From Candidatus Hydrogenedens sp. (lineage in GTDB: Bacteria; Hydrogenedentota; Hydrogenedentia; Hydrogenedentales; Hydrogenedentaceae): DNA of 10,000 nt. A model generated the notes under the pieces. That model saw only the letters and a program-made list of their open reading frames with translations, was not told the origin of the DNA and did not search any database. Below, one piece after another: positions 1-6,997 of the stretch (positions are counted from its first letter, which is position 1; every line of letters starts with the position of its first letter). The stretch covers positions 1 to 10,000 of the forward strand of contig JAIWNQ010000035.1 in NCBI GenBank assembly GCA_020216745.1. The letters run 5' to 3'. The translations under genes and the position numbers were made by a program.

Positions 1-1176
1 TACAACAATTGGATTTAACTGAAAATGACTATTACGCACCCAAGGGTCGGTTTGATGTTCCGCGACATAAAAGGGTTTTGGCAATGTTGGAAGCGGTAAA
101 AATGTGGCACACACCATAGCAACAACGATAATTGTTATACCTAATAACACCCATGTTACACCTAACATCGAAGGAACATATACCCTTCGATTTTTGTAAT
201 ATTCCCTGAGACCACCCAAACTGGTCATAACTAACAAAGTCATAGATGAAAATACAAAGAGTCCTAAATAAACCCAACCGACATTGACCATCTGTTCTCC
301 ACCATTTACAAGTATTCTCAGTCCTAACGAAAAAATTCCAAGAACAGGAATGCTAAAAAATAATACAGAGATACCTGCGGGAATACGTGATAACCTTTCA
401 CCAAAACCCATAATATTAAATGTGATATCTTTTACTGATGGGTCCTTAAAAGACAATTGTGTAGGGTCTACTGCCTCCAACTCATAGAAAAGTTCTGTTC
501 CCATTTTTTCTTTACGATGTTCTGTTTCCTCTTTCCTAACCGTTTTCTGAAATGCCTTATTTACACTGGTAGCAATACCGATTTCTCCCGCATTCGGATT
601 CTCATCAATACAACATTCATACGTTATTCTATTTGTTAACCACCATAAAAAAATAACAACTCCCATATTGGATAGAAAAGCCAAAAAACTATTTCCAGTG
701 ACAAGATTATAGATAATAGAGCCTGTTCCATATACAGAAGTACTTACCATCACATATAAACTTATAGCCAAAGCCAGACCTGCACCATAACTTATCCCAC
801 TCTCAACACTCTCCGTAGCAAATATTCTATTTACACCTACAATCCCTAAAACTAAGAAAAAAACAACAAATCTCAAATTAATATCATTGACTTCTGTATA
901 AATATAGCGAACATCTAACAAAAAAAAGACTATAGACCATAGCAAAACCAAAATTAGAAAAGGATTAACAATGCTAAGCAAAGTGTCTGTTAATGTCCAC
1001 TCTGTACCAACAATATATTCTCCGCTATATTTCGTTTTAACATTTAATTTCGTAAAATCCGTAGAAACAAGGACGGGTGGCTGTTCTTCCTGTTCTTTTT
1101 CGTCAGATGTGACTTTTTCTTCTTTACTGTCACTCCATGACAAACTACCATCTTCCATCCAATCTGGGATTCTCAT
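1..1176 (-). CDS. Large multi-spanning membrane protein, partial (C-terminus beyond window); DUF58-associated, possibly DUF4129-like
   Basis: I translated this frame by hand. From the ATG at 1176 it stays open for 392 codons to base 1, so the gene continues past the window edge. The N-terminal ~70 residues are soluble, with a Glu/Lys/Ser-rich stretch at about 14-32. About seven hydrophobic segments follow, near residues 73-88, 101-119, 126-149, 163-181, 266-288, 299-320 and 337-361. A charged soluble loop lies at about 183-262, and a new soluble part begins after 362. The start sits 2 nt after the stop of the DUF58 gene, with GGAG 7 nt upstream, so the two are surely one operon. The last helices, around SLGGLREYYKNRRVYVPSM, recall membrane proteins annotated as DUF4129 that lie next to DUF58 genes in planctomycete-like bacteria. 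I make that assignment from memory and the function is unknown. The missing C-terminus could carry a further domain. The coding frame is certain; the family is tentative. Confidence 0.85.
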   Translation of the reverse strand, partial: MRIPDWMEDGSLSWSDSKEEKVTSDEKEQEEQPPVLVSTDFTKLNVKTKYSGEYIVGTEWTLTDTLLSIVNPFLILVLLWSIVFFLLDVRYIYTEVNDINLRFVVFFLVLGIVGVNRIFATESVESGISYGAGLALAISLYVMVSTSVYGTGSIIYNLVTGNSFLAFLSNMGVVIFLWWLTNRITYECCIDENPNAGEIGIATSVNKAFQKTVRKEETEHRKEKMGTELFYELEAVDPTQLSFKDPSVKDITFNIMGFGERLSRIPAGISVLFFSIPVLGIFSLGLRILVNGGEQMVNVGWVYLGLFVFSSMTLLVMTSLGGLREYYKNRRVYVPSMLGVTWVLLGITIIVVAMVCATFLPLPTLPKPFYVAEHQTDPWVRNSHFQLNPIVV

Positions 1177-1178
1177 CG

Positions 1179-2489
1179 TTATACTCCAATCTTTTGAGGA
1201 GCAATATAGAACAAATCTTGTTCATGCTGAATATGAAAAATATGGATGCCAAATTTACCTACCTTCACAACAGATTCCTTATATGCATCATCATCTTTAA
1301 TTAAAAATACAGTGATAATAAAACCGTTAGCCCTTAAATTCTCCACAACAGATGCAAGGTCATCAGATACTTGAGGAACGATTAAAATCAATGCATTGTC
1401 TCTCGGAAAATGGGGAGCTGTCATTTGTAAGAGATATGGGATATCAACCTTTTTTCCTGGTATCACACGAGCTAAATTTTCTAATATCTTTTGCAACTGA
1501 ACAGGCGACCTACGGGTAGGAACTATTAATGGACTTAAATGTTCTGGTTGTTGTTCCTGAATAATTTTTGTAACAAGGTCATCGCGAGCCATGGACACTT
1601 CACTTTTCCTTTTATATTCTGCGGTTTCACTTGCATCCATTCCATTTGTAACAAAGCCTACAGGCTCACCAGAAAGATGAAGTAGATATGCGATGGAAGC
1701 TGTGGTTGTAATAGCCAATTCCATCCGTTCTTCTCTACTCTGGGGCAAATAATTATCCTCAAACATATCGAGAACAAGAGTTGCCCCAATTACTGTTGCA
1801 GGTTCATATGTTTTAACCTGTAACTTGTTAGCCTTAGCTGAGACTTTCCAGTGAATCGATTTTAAGGGATCACCAGGCGTATATTCTCTTATCCCGTAAA
1901 TTCTTGTTGGGTCCTCATAGATTTTATGGGATACACGAACAGGTCCATGAGGTCTTCGTGTAGAAACCTGAAAACTTTTGATATAAACTACGGAGGGTAG
2001 TACAGTAATATATTCTTGATTCTCATCCGTACGGAATCGCCGTTGCAATCCAAAAAAATCACCTGTTTCCATCACTAATGGACCTATACGATGATAACCT
2101 CTCCTTGGACATCTAAGTTTGTATGAAATAGGCATCATCTCATCTGGTTTTAAGATAAATAATTGTGCATTTGACCCTATAATTTCACACCCTGACGGAG
2201 TTATATCCTCAACATACAACCACGGGATTGGTAACCAAAATTTATTGTGTACAAAAACAGTAACTTCTACTTCCTGTCCCTCATTTATTACTACAGGCTT
2301 TACAATGCGATTACAATCAATAACTCTTAACCACAAACGGTTTAAAATACTTGACAAAATAAACACAATTAAAAAAACATAAATTGCATAGACTAAATAA
2401 ATACTTTGTACAAGAAATCCCAAAGATAACATTACCAAAAGCAATACAAGCCAAAATAATTGAACTATTAAATTATCTTTCTTACTCAT
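1179..2489 (-). CDS. DUF58 domain-containing protein, membrane-anchored
   Basis: This is a 436-residue protein with two N-terminal membrane helices (about 7-24 and 29-50), a beta-rich extracytoplasmic-type region, and the DUF58 hallmark at about 199-219: GIREYTPGD, then IHWKVSAK. That pattern (REYxxGDxxxxIxWxxSAxxxxLxVKxYE) is diagnostic of the family. Length is normal for the family. A C-terminal von Willebrand A-like fold is expected from about residue 233, but the metal-binding DxSxS site is not intact: LVLDMFED, with Asp241, stands where it would be. DUF58 proteins usually sit with a MoxR-type AAA+ ATPase and VWA or transglutaminase-like membrane proteins and are thought to act in envelope or protein-complex assembly. 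Here no MoxR gene lies upstream, because a divergent transporter gene is there. The downstream partner is a large membrane protein. No clear ribosome binding site precedes the start. The biochemical role is unknown. Confidence 0.9.
   Translation of the reverse strand: MSKKDNLIVQLFWLVLLLVMLSLGFLVQSIYLVYAIYVFLIVFILSSILNRLWLRVIDCNRIVKPVVINEGQEVEVTVFVHNKFWLPIPWLYVEDITPSGCEIIGSNAQLFILKPDEMMPISYKLRCPRRGYHRIGPLVMETGDFFGLQRRFRTDENQEYITVLPSVVYIKSFQVSTRRPHGPVRVSHKIYEDPTRIYGIREYTPGDPLKSIHWKVSAKANKLQVKTYEPATVIGATLVLDMFEDNYLPQSREERMELAITTTASIAYLLHLSGEPVGFVTNGMDASETAEYKRKSEVSMARDDLVTKIIQEQQPEHLSPLIVPTRRSPVQLQKILENLARVIPGKKVDIPYLLQMTAPHFPRDNALILIVPQVSDDLASVVENLRANGFIITVFLIKDDDAYKESVVKVGKFGIHIFHIQHEQDLFYIAPQKIGV
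1184..1187 (-). promoter_or_regulatory. Ribosome binding site of the membrane protein gene
   Basis: GGAG lies inside the last codons of the upstream DUF58 gene, 7 nt before the ATG at 1176. It fixes that start and implies coupled translation of the two genes. Confidence 0.75.
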
Positions 2490-2515
2490 TTAATCTTATT
2501 TCATTATTTATTTTT

Positions 2516-2545
2516 TTGACAAGAATGTATAAAATCAATAATAAT
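2516..2545 (+). promoter_or_regulatory. Candidate sigma70-type promoter for the MFS-symporter unit
   Basis: A perfect TTGACA (2516-2521) is followed, after 18 nt, by AATAAT (2540-2545), which matches TATAAT at 5 of 6 positions. Transcription would start about 85 nt before the MFS start codon. The surroundings are very AT-rich, so chance matches are possible; the intact -35 box is the best support. Confidence 0.45.
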
Positions 2546-2572
2546 TGTTAATGCAACGACATTTTTCAATTT

Positions 2573-2578
2573 ATTATA
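2573..2578 (-). promoter_or_regulatory. Candidate -10 box for the DUF58 operon
   Basis: On the minus strand this reads TATAAT, about 85 nt upstream of the DUF58 start. No convincing -35 box lies at 16-18 nt spacing, so it is only a possible promoter element in the divergent region. Confidence 0.25.
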
Positions 2579-2637
2579 ACTGAAAGCAATTTAATGAATA
2601 TATAAAAAATATAATTTAACTTATAAGGAGCGTTAAT

Positions 2638-4107
2638 ATGAGTCAAGAAATTAAACCGACAAAACTGTTTGTAGGAAGCTGTACCGCTTTGGTAGCAACA
2701 GCCATGACATTTGCTGTATTAAGTGCCATTATGAACCCATTAAAACAACAATTTTTACTAACCAATGAACAGGCTGGATGGATAGGTGGAGCAGGCCTTT
2801 GGGGCTTCCCAATTTCTATTTTAATATTCGGCCCCTTATGCTCGGTATTAGGCATTCGTTTCCTACTTCGATTAGCTTTTGTCTTCTTCGTAAGCGGGAT
2901 TTCACTCATGATTTTTGCAAATGGCTTCTGGATGCTATTCTTCGGGGCACTTACAATTGCATTTGCCAACGGACTTGTCGAAGGGGCATGCAATCCCTTA
3001 GTTGCCACACTATATCCTGACAAAAAAACACAAAAACTAAATCAGTTCCATGTGTGGTTTCCAGGAGGAATAGTTATTGGCGGTTTACTGTGTTATTTCC
3101 TTGACAAAGTAGGGATTACTTCCTGGCAACTTAAAGTTGGTTCTATTTTAATACCTACGTTCGCTTACGCTGTTATTATGCTTATGGAAAACTTCCCAGA
3201 AACAGAACGAGCTCAATCTGGCGTAAGTTTTGGCGAAATGATAAAAGAGACATTGGGAAGACCCCTTTTCATTTTGCTATTTATTTGCATGATGATGACT
3301 GCATCTGTGGAATTAGGTCCTAACCGTTGGATACCTGCGGTTCTTGAATCTGGAGGAATCCCAGGAATGTTAGTCTTAGTTTGGACAAGTTTACTAATGG
3401 CATTGCTAAGACAATTTTCAGGACCTGTTGTAAATAAGTTATCCCCAACAGGAATGTTGTTAAGCTCAGCAATCTTATCAGGTATAGGACTTTATATGCT
3501 CAGTTTTGCAAATAGTTATACATCTATTTTTATAGCCGATACGGTTTTCGCTCTCGGCGTTTGTTATTTTTGGCCTACTATGTTAGGTGTTGCATCAGAA
3601 AGAGTCCCCAAAGGTGGTGAATTTGCACTTGCCTTATTAGGAGTGGCTGGGAATGTGGCTGTTGGACTTATAACAATACCCTTAATGGGTAGAGTAGCGG
3701 ATTACTATGGACATGAAAAATTTGAGTTACAGAAAACTATTGCAATTGTACAAGAAGTATCACAAGTTTTTCCTGATTATAAGAAGGGTAGACCTGAACG
3801 TGAGCAAATAGCTATCGATAACCTAATTAACGAAGCCAAAAACATTGAAAATTACTATAAGACTAACAATAAACTTCCAGAGATTAAAACCGCAAATCTC
3901 CTTAGGGCTATCCAATTATTAGCCCCTGAAAATGCAAATATCGGCAAATCCGCTAAGGAACTACTCAACCCTGCTGACCTCTATGGAGGACGAATTGCTT
4001 TCCGATATGTTTCCGCACTTTGCATTATTCTTGTGATTGTCTTTGGGCTAATTTATGGACGAGATGTCATGCAAGGTGGCTATAAAGCTGAAAAAATCGT
4101 CGGTTAG
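2638..4107 (+). CDS. Major facilitator superfamily (MFS) transporter with a large loop before the last helix
   Basis: This 489-residue inner-membrane carrier has about twelve hydrophobic segments, near 10-32, 46-70, 73-95, 97-120, 140-155, 163-183, 208-225, 240-257, 272-290, 295-315, 328-351 and 457-473. The layout fits an MFS solute carrier. NGLVEGACNPLVATLYPD in helix 4 and the following loop, and FHVWFPGG before helix 5, resemble sugar/nucleoside-type MFS carriers; the substrate cannot be read from the sequence. The oddity is a soluble insert of about 105 residues (352-456) between helices 11 and 12, on the periplasmic side if both termini are cytoplasmic. This loop is normally only a few residues long. 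Start choice is firm: AAGGAG at 2625-2630 lies 7 nt before the ATG. The AGCS symporter gene follows 37 nt downstream, with no terminator between, so the two probably form one transcript. Confidence 0.9.
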   Translation: MSQEIKPTKLFVGSCTALVATAMTFAVLSAIMNPLKQQFLLTNEQAGWIGGAGLWGFPISILIFGPLCSVLGIRFLLRLAFVFFVSGISLMIFANGFWMLFFGALTIAFANGLVEGACNPLVATLYPDKKTQKLNQFHVWFPGGIVIGGLLCYFLDKVGITSWQLKVGSILIPTFAYAVIMLMENFPETERAQSGVSFGEMIKETLGRPLFILLFICMMMTASVELGPNRWIPAVLESGGIPGMLVLVWTSLLMALLRQFSGPVVNKLSPTGMLLSSAILSGIGLYMLSFANSYTSIFIADTVFALGVCYFWPTMLGVASERVPKGGEFALALLGVAGNVAVGLITIPLMGRVADYYGHEKFELQKTIAIVQEVSQVFPDYKKGRPEREQIAIDNLINEAKNIENYYKTNNKLPEIKTANLLRAIQLLAPENANIGKSAKELLNPADLYGGRIAFRYVSALCIILVIVFGLIYGRDVMQGGYKAEKIVG

Positions 4108-4130
4108 CGGGTTCTCAAATAGAATTGTTT

Positions 4131-4134
4131 AGGA
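4131..4134 (+). promoter_or_regulatory. Ribosome binding site supporting a TTG start
   Basis: AGGA lies 10 nt before TTG at 4145. An in-frame TAG at 4130-4132 rules out any earlier start. No in-frame ATG occurs before residue 67, which lies within a conserved region. TTG is therefore the only sensible start. Confidence 0.65.
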
Positions 4135-4144
4135 TATAAATTCG

Positions 4145-5467
4145 TTGGAAGAGATAGAACAACTTTTATCAACAATATCAAATTATGTATGGGGCTATCC
4201 TGCCATTGTTCTTCTATTAGGAACGCATATCTTCCTGACAATAAGACTACGATTTATCCAACGATATATCACAACAGCAATACGCTTTTCTTTAGCCCGA
4301 CCCCAATCAGAACCTGGGGAAATTAGTCATTTTGCATCGCTGATGACAGCTCTTGCCGCTACTGTTGGCACTGGAAATATAATAGGTGTTGCAACCGCAA
4401 TCTCAGCAGGTGGGCCAGGAGCGGTCTTCTGGATGTGGTTAACAGGAGTTTTTGGTTTTGCTACAAAATACTCCGAGGCTGTGCTATCTATCAAGTTTCG
4501 AGATAAAAATGAATTCGGCGAATTTGTAGGTGGTCCTATGTATGTCTTAGAAAAAGGGCTTAACTCTAAAATATTAGCCGTGCTTTTTGCTCTATTTACT
4601 GTGATAGCCTCTTTTGGTATAGGGAATATGGTTCAGTCCAATGCAATGTCTCAAACAATTGAAAATACATTTAGACTGCCCTCTGTAATCACAGGGATTA
4701 TCACAGCCTTCCTTACTGCATTAGTAATTCTTGGAGGGATAAAAAGTATTGCCTGTGTATGTGAAATGTTAGTTCCTTTTATGGTGGTTTTTTATCTCTT
4801 TGGATGTATTGGCATTTTAATAATTAATTATCATCATCTTCCTGAGTCTCTCCTTCTAATTTTCAAATCTGCATTTACAGGACAATCTGCAATAGGCGGT
4901 TTTTTAGGGGCAGGTGTCCGTGAGGCAGTTCGGTTTGGTGTTGCTCGTGGTCTTTTTTCTAATGAAGCGGGATTAGGAAGTGCCCCTATTGTTGCGGCTG
5001 TTGCAAAAACAAAACATCCTGTCCAACAGGCTCTTGTATCCGCAACAGGCACATTTTGGGATACCGTCGTGATCTGCTTTATTACTGGACTCACATTAGT
5101 TTCATCAGGGGCTTGGAGTAAATCATCATCACCAATAGAAATAGCAAATATTGCATGGAGTAGTTATCCAATATTCGGTCCCATAGTGTTAACAATTGCT
5201 TTAATTTCATTCGTTTATTCAACTATTTTAGGTTGGTCATACTATGGAGAAAAGGCTTGGGAATATTTATTCAAAACAAAGAGGATTTTTATATACCGCT
5301 GGATGTGGGTAATTGCAGTATTTATAGGAGCCAACTTAAAACTAAATATTGTGTGGACATTAGCAGATATTGCAAATGCATTAATGGCTCTCCCTAATTT
5401 AATATCTATTGTTTTTTTAACCCCGTTAATTATCCATGAGACACAAGATTTTCTCAAACATAAATAA
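4145..5467 (+). CDS. Sodium:alanine/glycine symporter, AGCS family
   Basis: This 440-residue membrane protein belongs to the alanine-or-glycine:cation symporter family (AlsT/DagA type), which imports small neutral amino acids with Na+ across the inner membrane. Family signatures are clear: NYVWG with LLGTHIFLTIRLRFIQ at the N-terminus (13-39), AATVGTGNIIGVATA (71-85), GGPGAVFWMW (89-98), and GLFSNEAGLGSAPI (269-282) near the middle. The length is normal. The start is TTG, which places the N-terminus where family members begin. It lies 37 nt after the MFS gene on the same strand, and its stop is 13 nt from the 3' end of a convergent tRNA gene. I see no intrinsic terminator of its own, so transcripts may run antisense into the tRNA. 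Alanine versus glycine preference cannot be decided here. Confidence 0.93.
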   Translation: MEEIEQLLSTISNYVWGYPAIVLLLGTHIFLTIRLRFIQRYITTAIRFSLARPQSEPGEISHFASLMTALAATVGTGNIIGVATAISAGGPGAVFWMWLTGVFGFATKYSEAVLSIKFRDKNEFGEFVGGPMYVLEKGLNSKILAVLFALFTVIASFGIGNMVQSNAMSQTIENTFRLPSVITGIITAFLTALVILGGIKSIACVCEMLVPFMVVFYLFGCIGILIINYHHLPESLLLIFKSAFTGQSAIGGFLGAGVREAVRFGVARGLFSNEAGLGSAPIVAAVAKTKHPVQQALVSATGTFWDTVVICFITGLTLVSSGAWSKSSSPIEIANIAWSSYPIFGPIVLTIALISFVYSTILGWSYYGEKAWEYLFKTKRIFIYRWMWVIAVFIGANLKLNIVWTLADIANALMALPNLISIVFLTPLIIHETQDFLKHK

Positions 5468-5473
5468 ACTTAT

Positions 5474-5480
5474 AAAAAAG
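5474..5480 (-). terminator. U-tract just after tRNA-Gly, possible terminator
   Basis: On the minus strand the tRNA CCA end is followed directly by C and six T. A U-tract right behind the GC-rich T-arm and acceptor stem could release polymerase. No separate hairpin exists, so this is inference only. Confidence 0.3.
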
Positions 5481-5556
5481 TGGAGCGGGATACGGGTCTC
5501 GAACCCGCGACATCCAGCTTGGGAAGCTGGCACTCTACCAACTGAGTTAATCCCGC
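5481..5556 (-). tRNA. tRNA-Gly(CCC), reads GGG codons
   Basis: The minus strand folds into a complete cloverleaf: acceptor GCGGGAT/ATCCCGC (7 bp), D arm ACTC/GAGT, anticodon stem CCAGC/GCTGG with loop TTCCCAA, a 5-nt variable loop, and T arm around TTCGAGA. The three middle loop bases are CCC, which decode GGG. The CCA tail is encoded (complement of 5481-5483), giving 76 nt. The loop and stem match the GlyU-type isoacceptor pattern. It has its own promoter just upstream and sits between two converging units. As C34 is not a uridine, it is not a substrate of the MnmG enzyme encoded further right. Confidence 0.96.
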
Positions 5557-5569
5557 TCAATTCAAATAC

Positions 5570-5598
5570 ATTATATTAAAATTAATACACAAAATCAA
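5570..5598 (-). promoter_or_regulatory. Promoter of tRNA-Gly
   Basis: On the minus strand, TTGATT (5598-5593) and a perfect TATAAT (5575-5570) are separated by 17 nt. Predicted transcription starts about 6-8 nt before the mature tRNA 5' end at 5556. Spacing, boxes and position all fit, which makes it the best-supported promoter here and suggests a sigma70-like consensus in this organism. Confidence 0.75.
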
Positions 5599-5620
5599 GT
5601 AATTACATCATTCAAAAATT

Positions 5621-6997
5621 TTATTCTGACTCACCCCACCTTGGTTGAATCCTGAAGAATCCAGAGATATTCCCTATTTTTGCAAACACTGTAATTTCTT
5701 TAGGTTTTCTTTCATCAATTACTTTAGCTAACTCCTTAAATTCTTTAATAGAACTTATAGGATAATTCCCAATAGATTGAATAATAAAACCACGGGCTAA
5801 TCTTGCGACTTGTGCTGGACTCCCTGATTTCACACGATAAACAAACACTCCTTGAACAGATTCATCTATGCTTAACGCTATTCTTAAATCTGGGGTTATC
5901 TCACGAATTGTTAGTCCAACAGATTCCCATTCATATTCCTCCGCTTCATAAGACCGTCTTGGGCGATTACTGAGCAATGTGGTCAATGTCATAGGTGTCC
6001 CATCTCGCAAAATTTCAATCTTTACATGGTTTCCAGCCCCAGCCTCTCGAACTAATTTTGTAAAACCAGTAACATCGCTATCATATTTTGCACGGATAGG
6101 TACTCCATTAAAATTGGTAATTATATCTCCAACTTTTAATCCACATTCTGAGGCTGGGGAAGGATTAACGACTGTAGCTACAATAAGTCCCCCTTCTTTA
6201 GGAAGTCCCCAGTACTCTGCGAAATCGTCAGTTAAAGGCTGAGTTATCACGCCAAGCCATGCCTCTTGTTCATCTTCTTTTAATTGGATTTTAGGTGGTT
6301 CTTCTAAATATTTCTTGAACAGTTCATATTGATATACCAATGGGTGCCCACTACGAGTATACACCTCGCCTCCTTCTGCCTTACTCAAATCAAATCCAAT
6401 AACACCAACCACATCCCCTTGCTCATTTATCACAGGTGCTCCAACAAACCCCAGCCTGACATTTTCATCAATACAATATGTTAACCGCGGTTTTTCTAAA
6501 ATAGCCCCTATATGTGCAGTCGTAATACAACGCACGTTATCCAATGTCTCCCCTAAAACACCTACCATAGCAATGGCAGAACCAACTCTTAATTGGGGGT
6601 CATTAGCAAATAATACAAAAGGGAATTTAATTCCTTCTTTATTCTCAATTTTTAAAAACAATACATTTATATCATCAGGTTTCTTCAATTTTGTAGCATT
6701 AAATTCCTTCTCCTCGTTATTAATTTGAATTCGAACCCTAAAATTAAAGGATTCGATATTCTCCGTCTCAACGAACCCTGGCACCATAACCAAGCCATCG
6801 GAAGAAACAATTAAACCCAATGCATTCCCATCTCTACGGGATACCTCACCTGTAATTTGATTCATAACCTCTGATGAATATTGAATTAATGCCACTGATG
6901 GGGAGACTTTTTTATAAATCGTCTCTAATTGCTGTGATGTAAAACCTAAAATTACACTATGAATGGATATTACTGCAACAAACAAATTAATGCTCAT
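5621..6997 (-). CDS. Catalytically dead HtrA/Deg paralogue (pseudoprotease) with two PDZ domains
   Basis: Started at the ATG at 6997, this is a 458-residue protein with the HtrA layout: a hydrophobic N-terminal export segment (about 3-20), a trypsin-like domain (about 25-205), then PDZ domains at about 245-342 and 358-447. Aligned by eye to the neighbouring HtrA, the body is recognisable (LIVSSDG, DINVLFLKI, GDVVGVIG), but TNEHVV is replaced by VPGFVE (His to Phe75) and GNSGGPL by GFVGAPV (Ser to Val185). Only the catalytic Asp (109) remains, so proteolysis is not expected. The reading frame is intact and well conserved, so it is a functional non-enzyme rather than a decaying gene. It overlaps the end of htrA by 11 nt. 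A likely role is binding misfolded or unassembled envelope proteins, or modulating the active HtrA by mixed assembly or PDZ contacts; this is inference. An alternative TTG start at 7021 would add eight residues with an Arg-Lys pair. Confidence 0.9.
   Translation of the reverse strand: MSINLFVAVISIHSVILGFTSQQLETIYKKVSPSVALIQYSSEVMNQITGEVSRRDGNALGLIVSSDGLVMVPGFVETENIESFNFRVRIQINNEEKEFNATKLKKPDDINVLFLKIENKEGIKFPFVLFANDPQLRVGSAIAMVGVLGETLDNVRCITTAHIGAILEKPRLTYCIDENVRLGFVGAPVINEQGDVVGVIGFDLSKAEGGEVYTRSGHPLVYQYELFKKYLEEPPKIQLKEDEQEAWLGVITQPLTDDFAEYWGLPKEGGLIVATVVNPSPASECGLKVGDIITNFNGVPIRAKYDSDVTGFTKLVREAGAGNHVKIEILRDGTPMTLTTLLSNRPRRSYEAEEYEWESVGLTIREITPDLRIALSIDESVQGVFVYRVKSGSPAQVARLARGFIIQSIGNYPISSIKEFKELAKVIDERKPKEITVFAKIGNISGFFRIQPRWGESE

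Noticed and set aside
32..1300. Open frames at 284-487, 457-639 and 971-1300 on the plus strand and at 32-277 on the minus strand
   Set aside because: All lie inside the continuous minus-strand frame of the membrane protein (or its DUF58 neighbour) in other frames, and none looks like a protein family.
2643..3023. Antisense open frame within the MFS gene (and the plus-strand frame at 2778-3020)
   Set aside because: They are shadows of a clear membrane-transporter coding frame and have no ribosome binding site or recognisable domain.
5621..6997. Inactive HtrA paralogue as a decaying pseudogene
   Set aside because: The frame is uninterrupted, the PDZ domains and fold motifs are kept, and the gene has a ribosome binding site, so loss is limited to catalytic residues.
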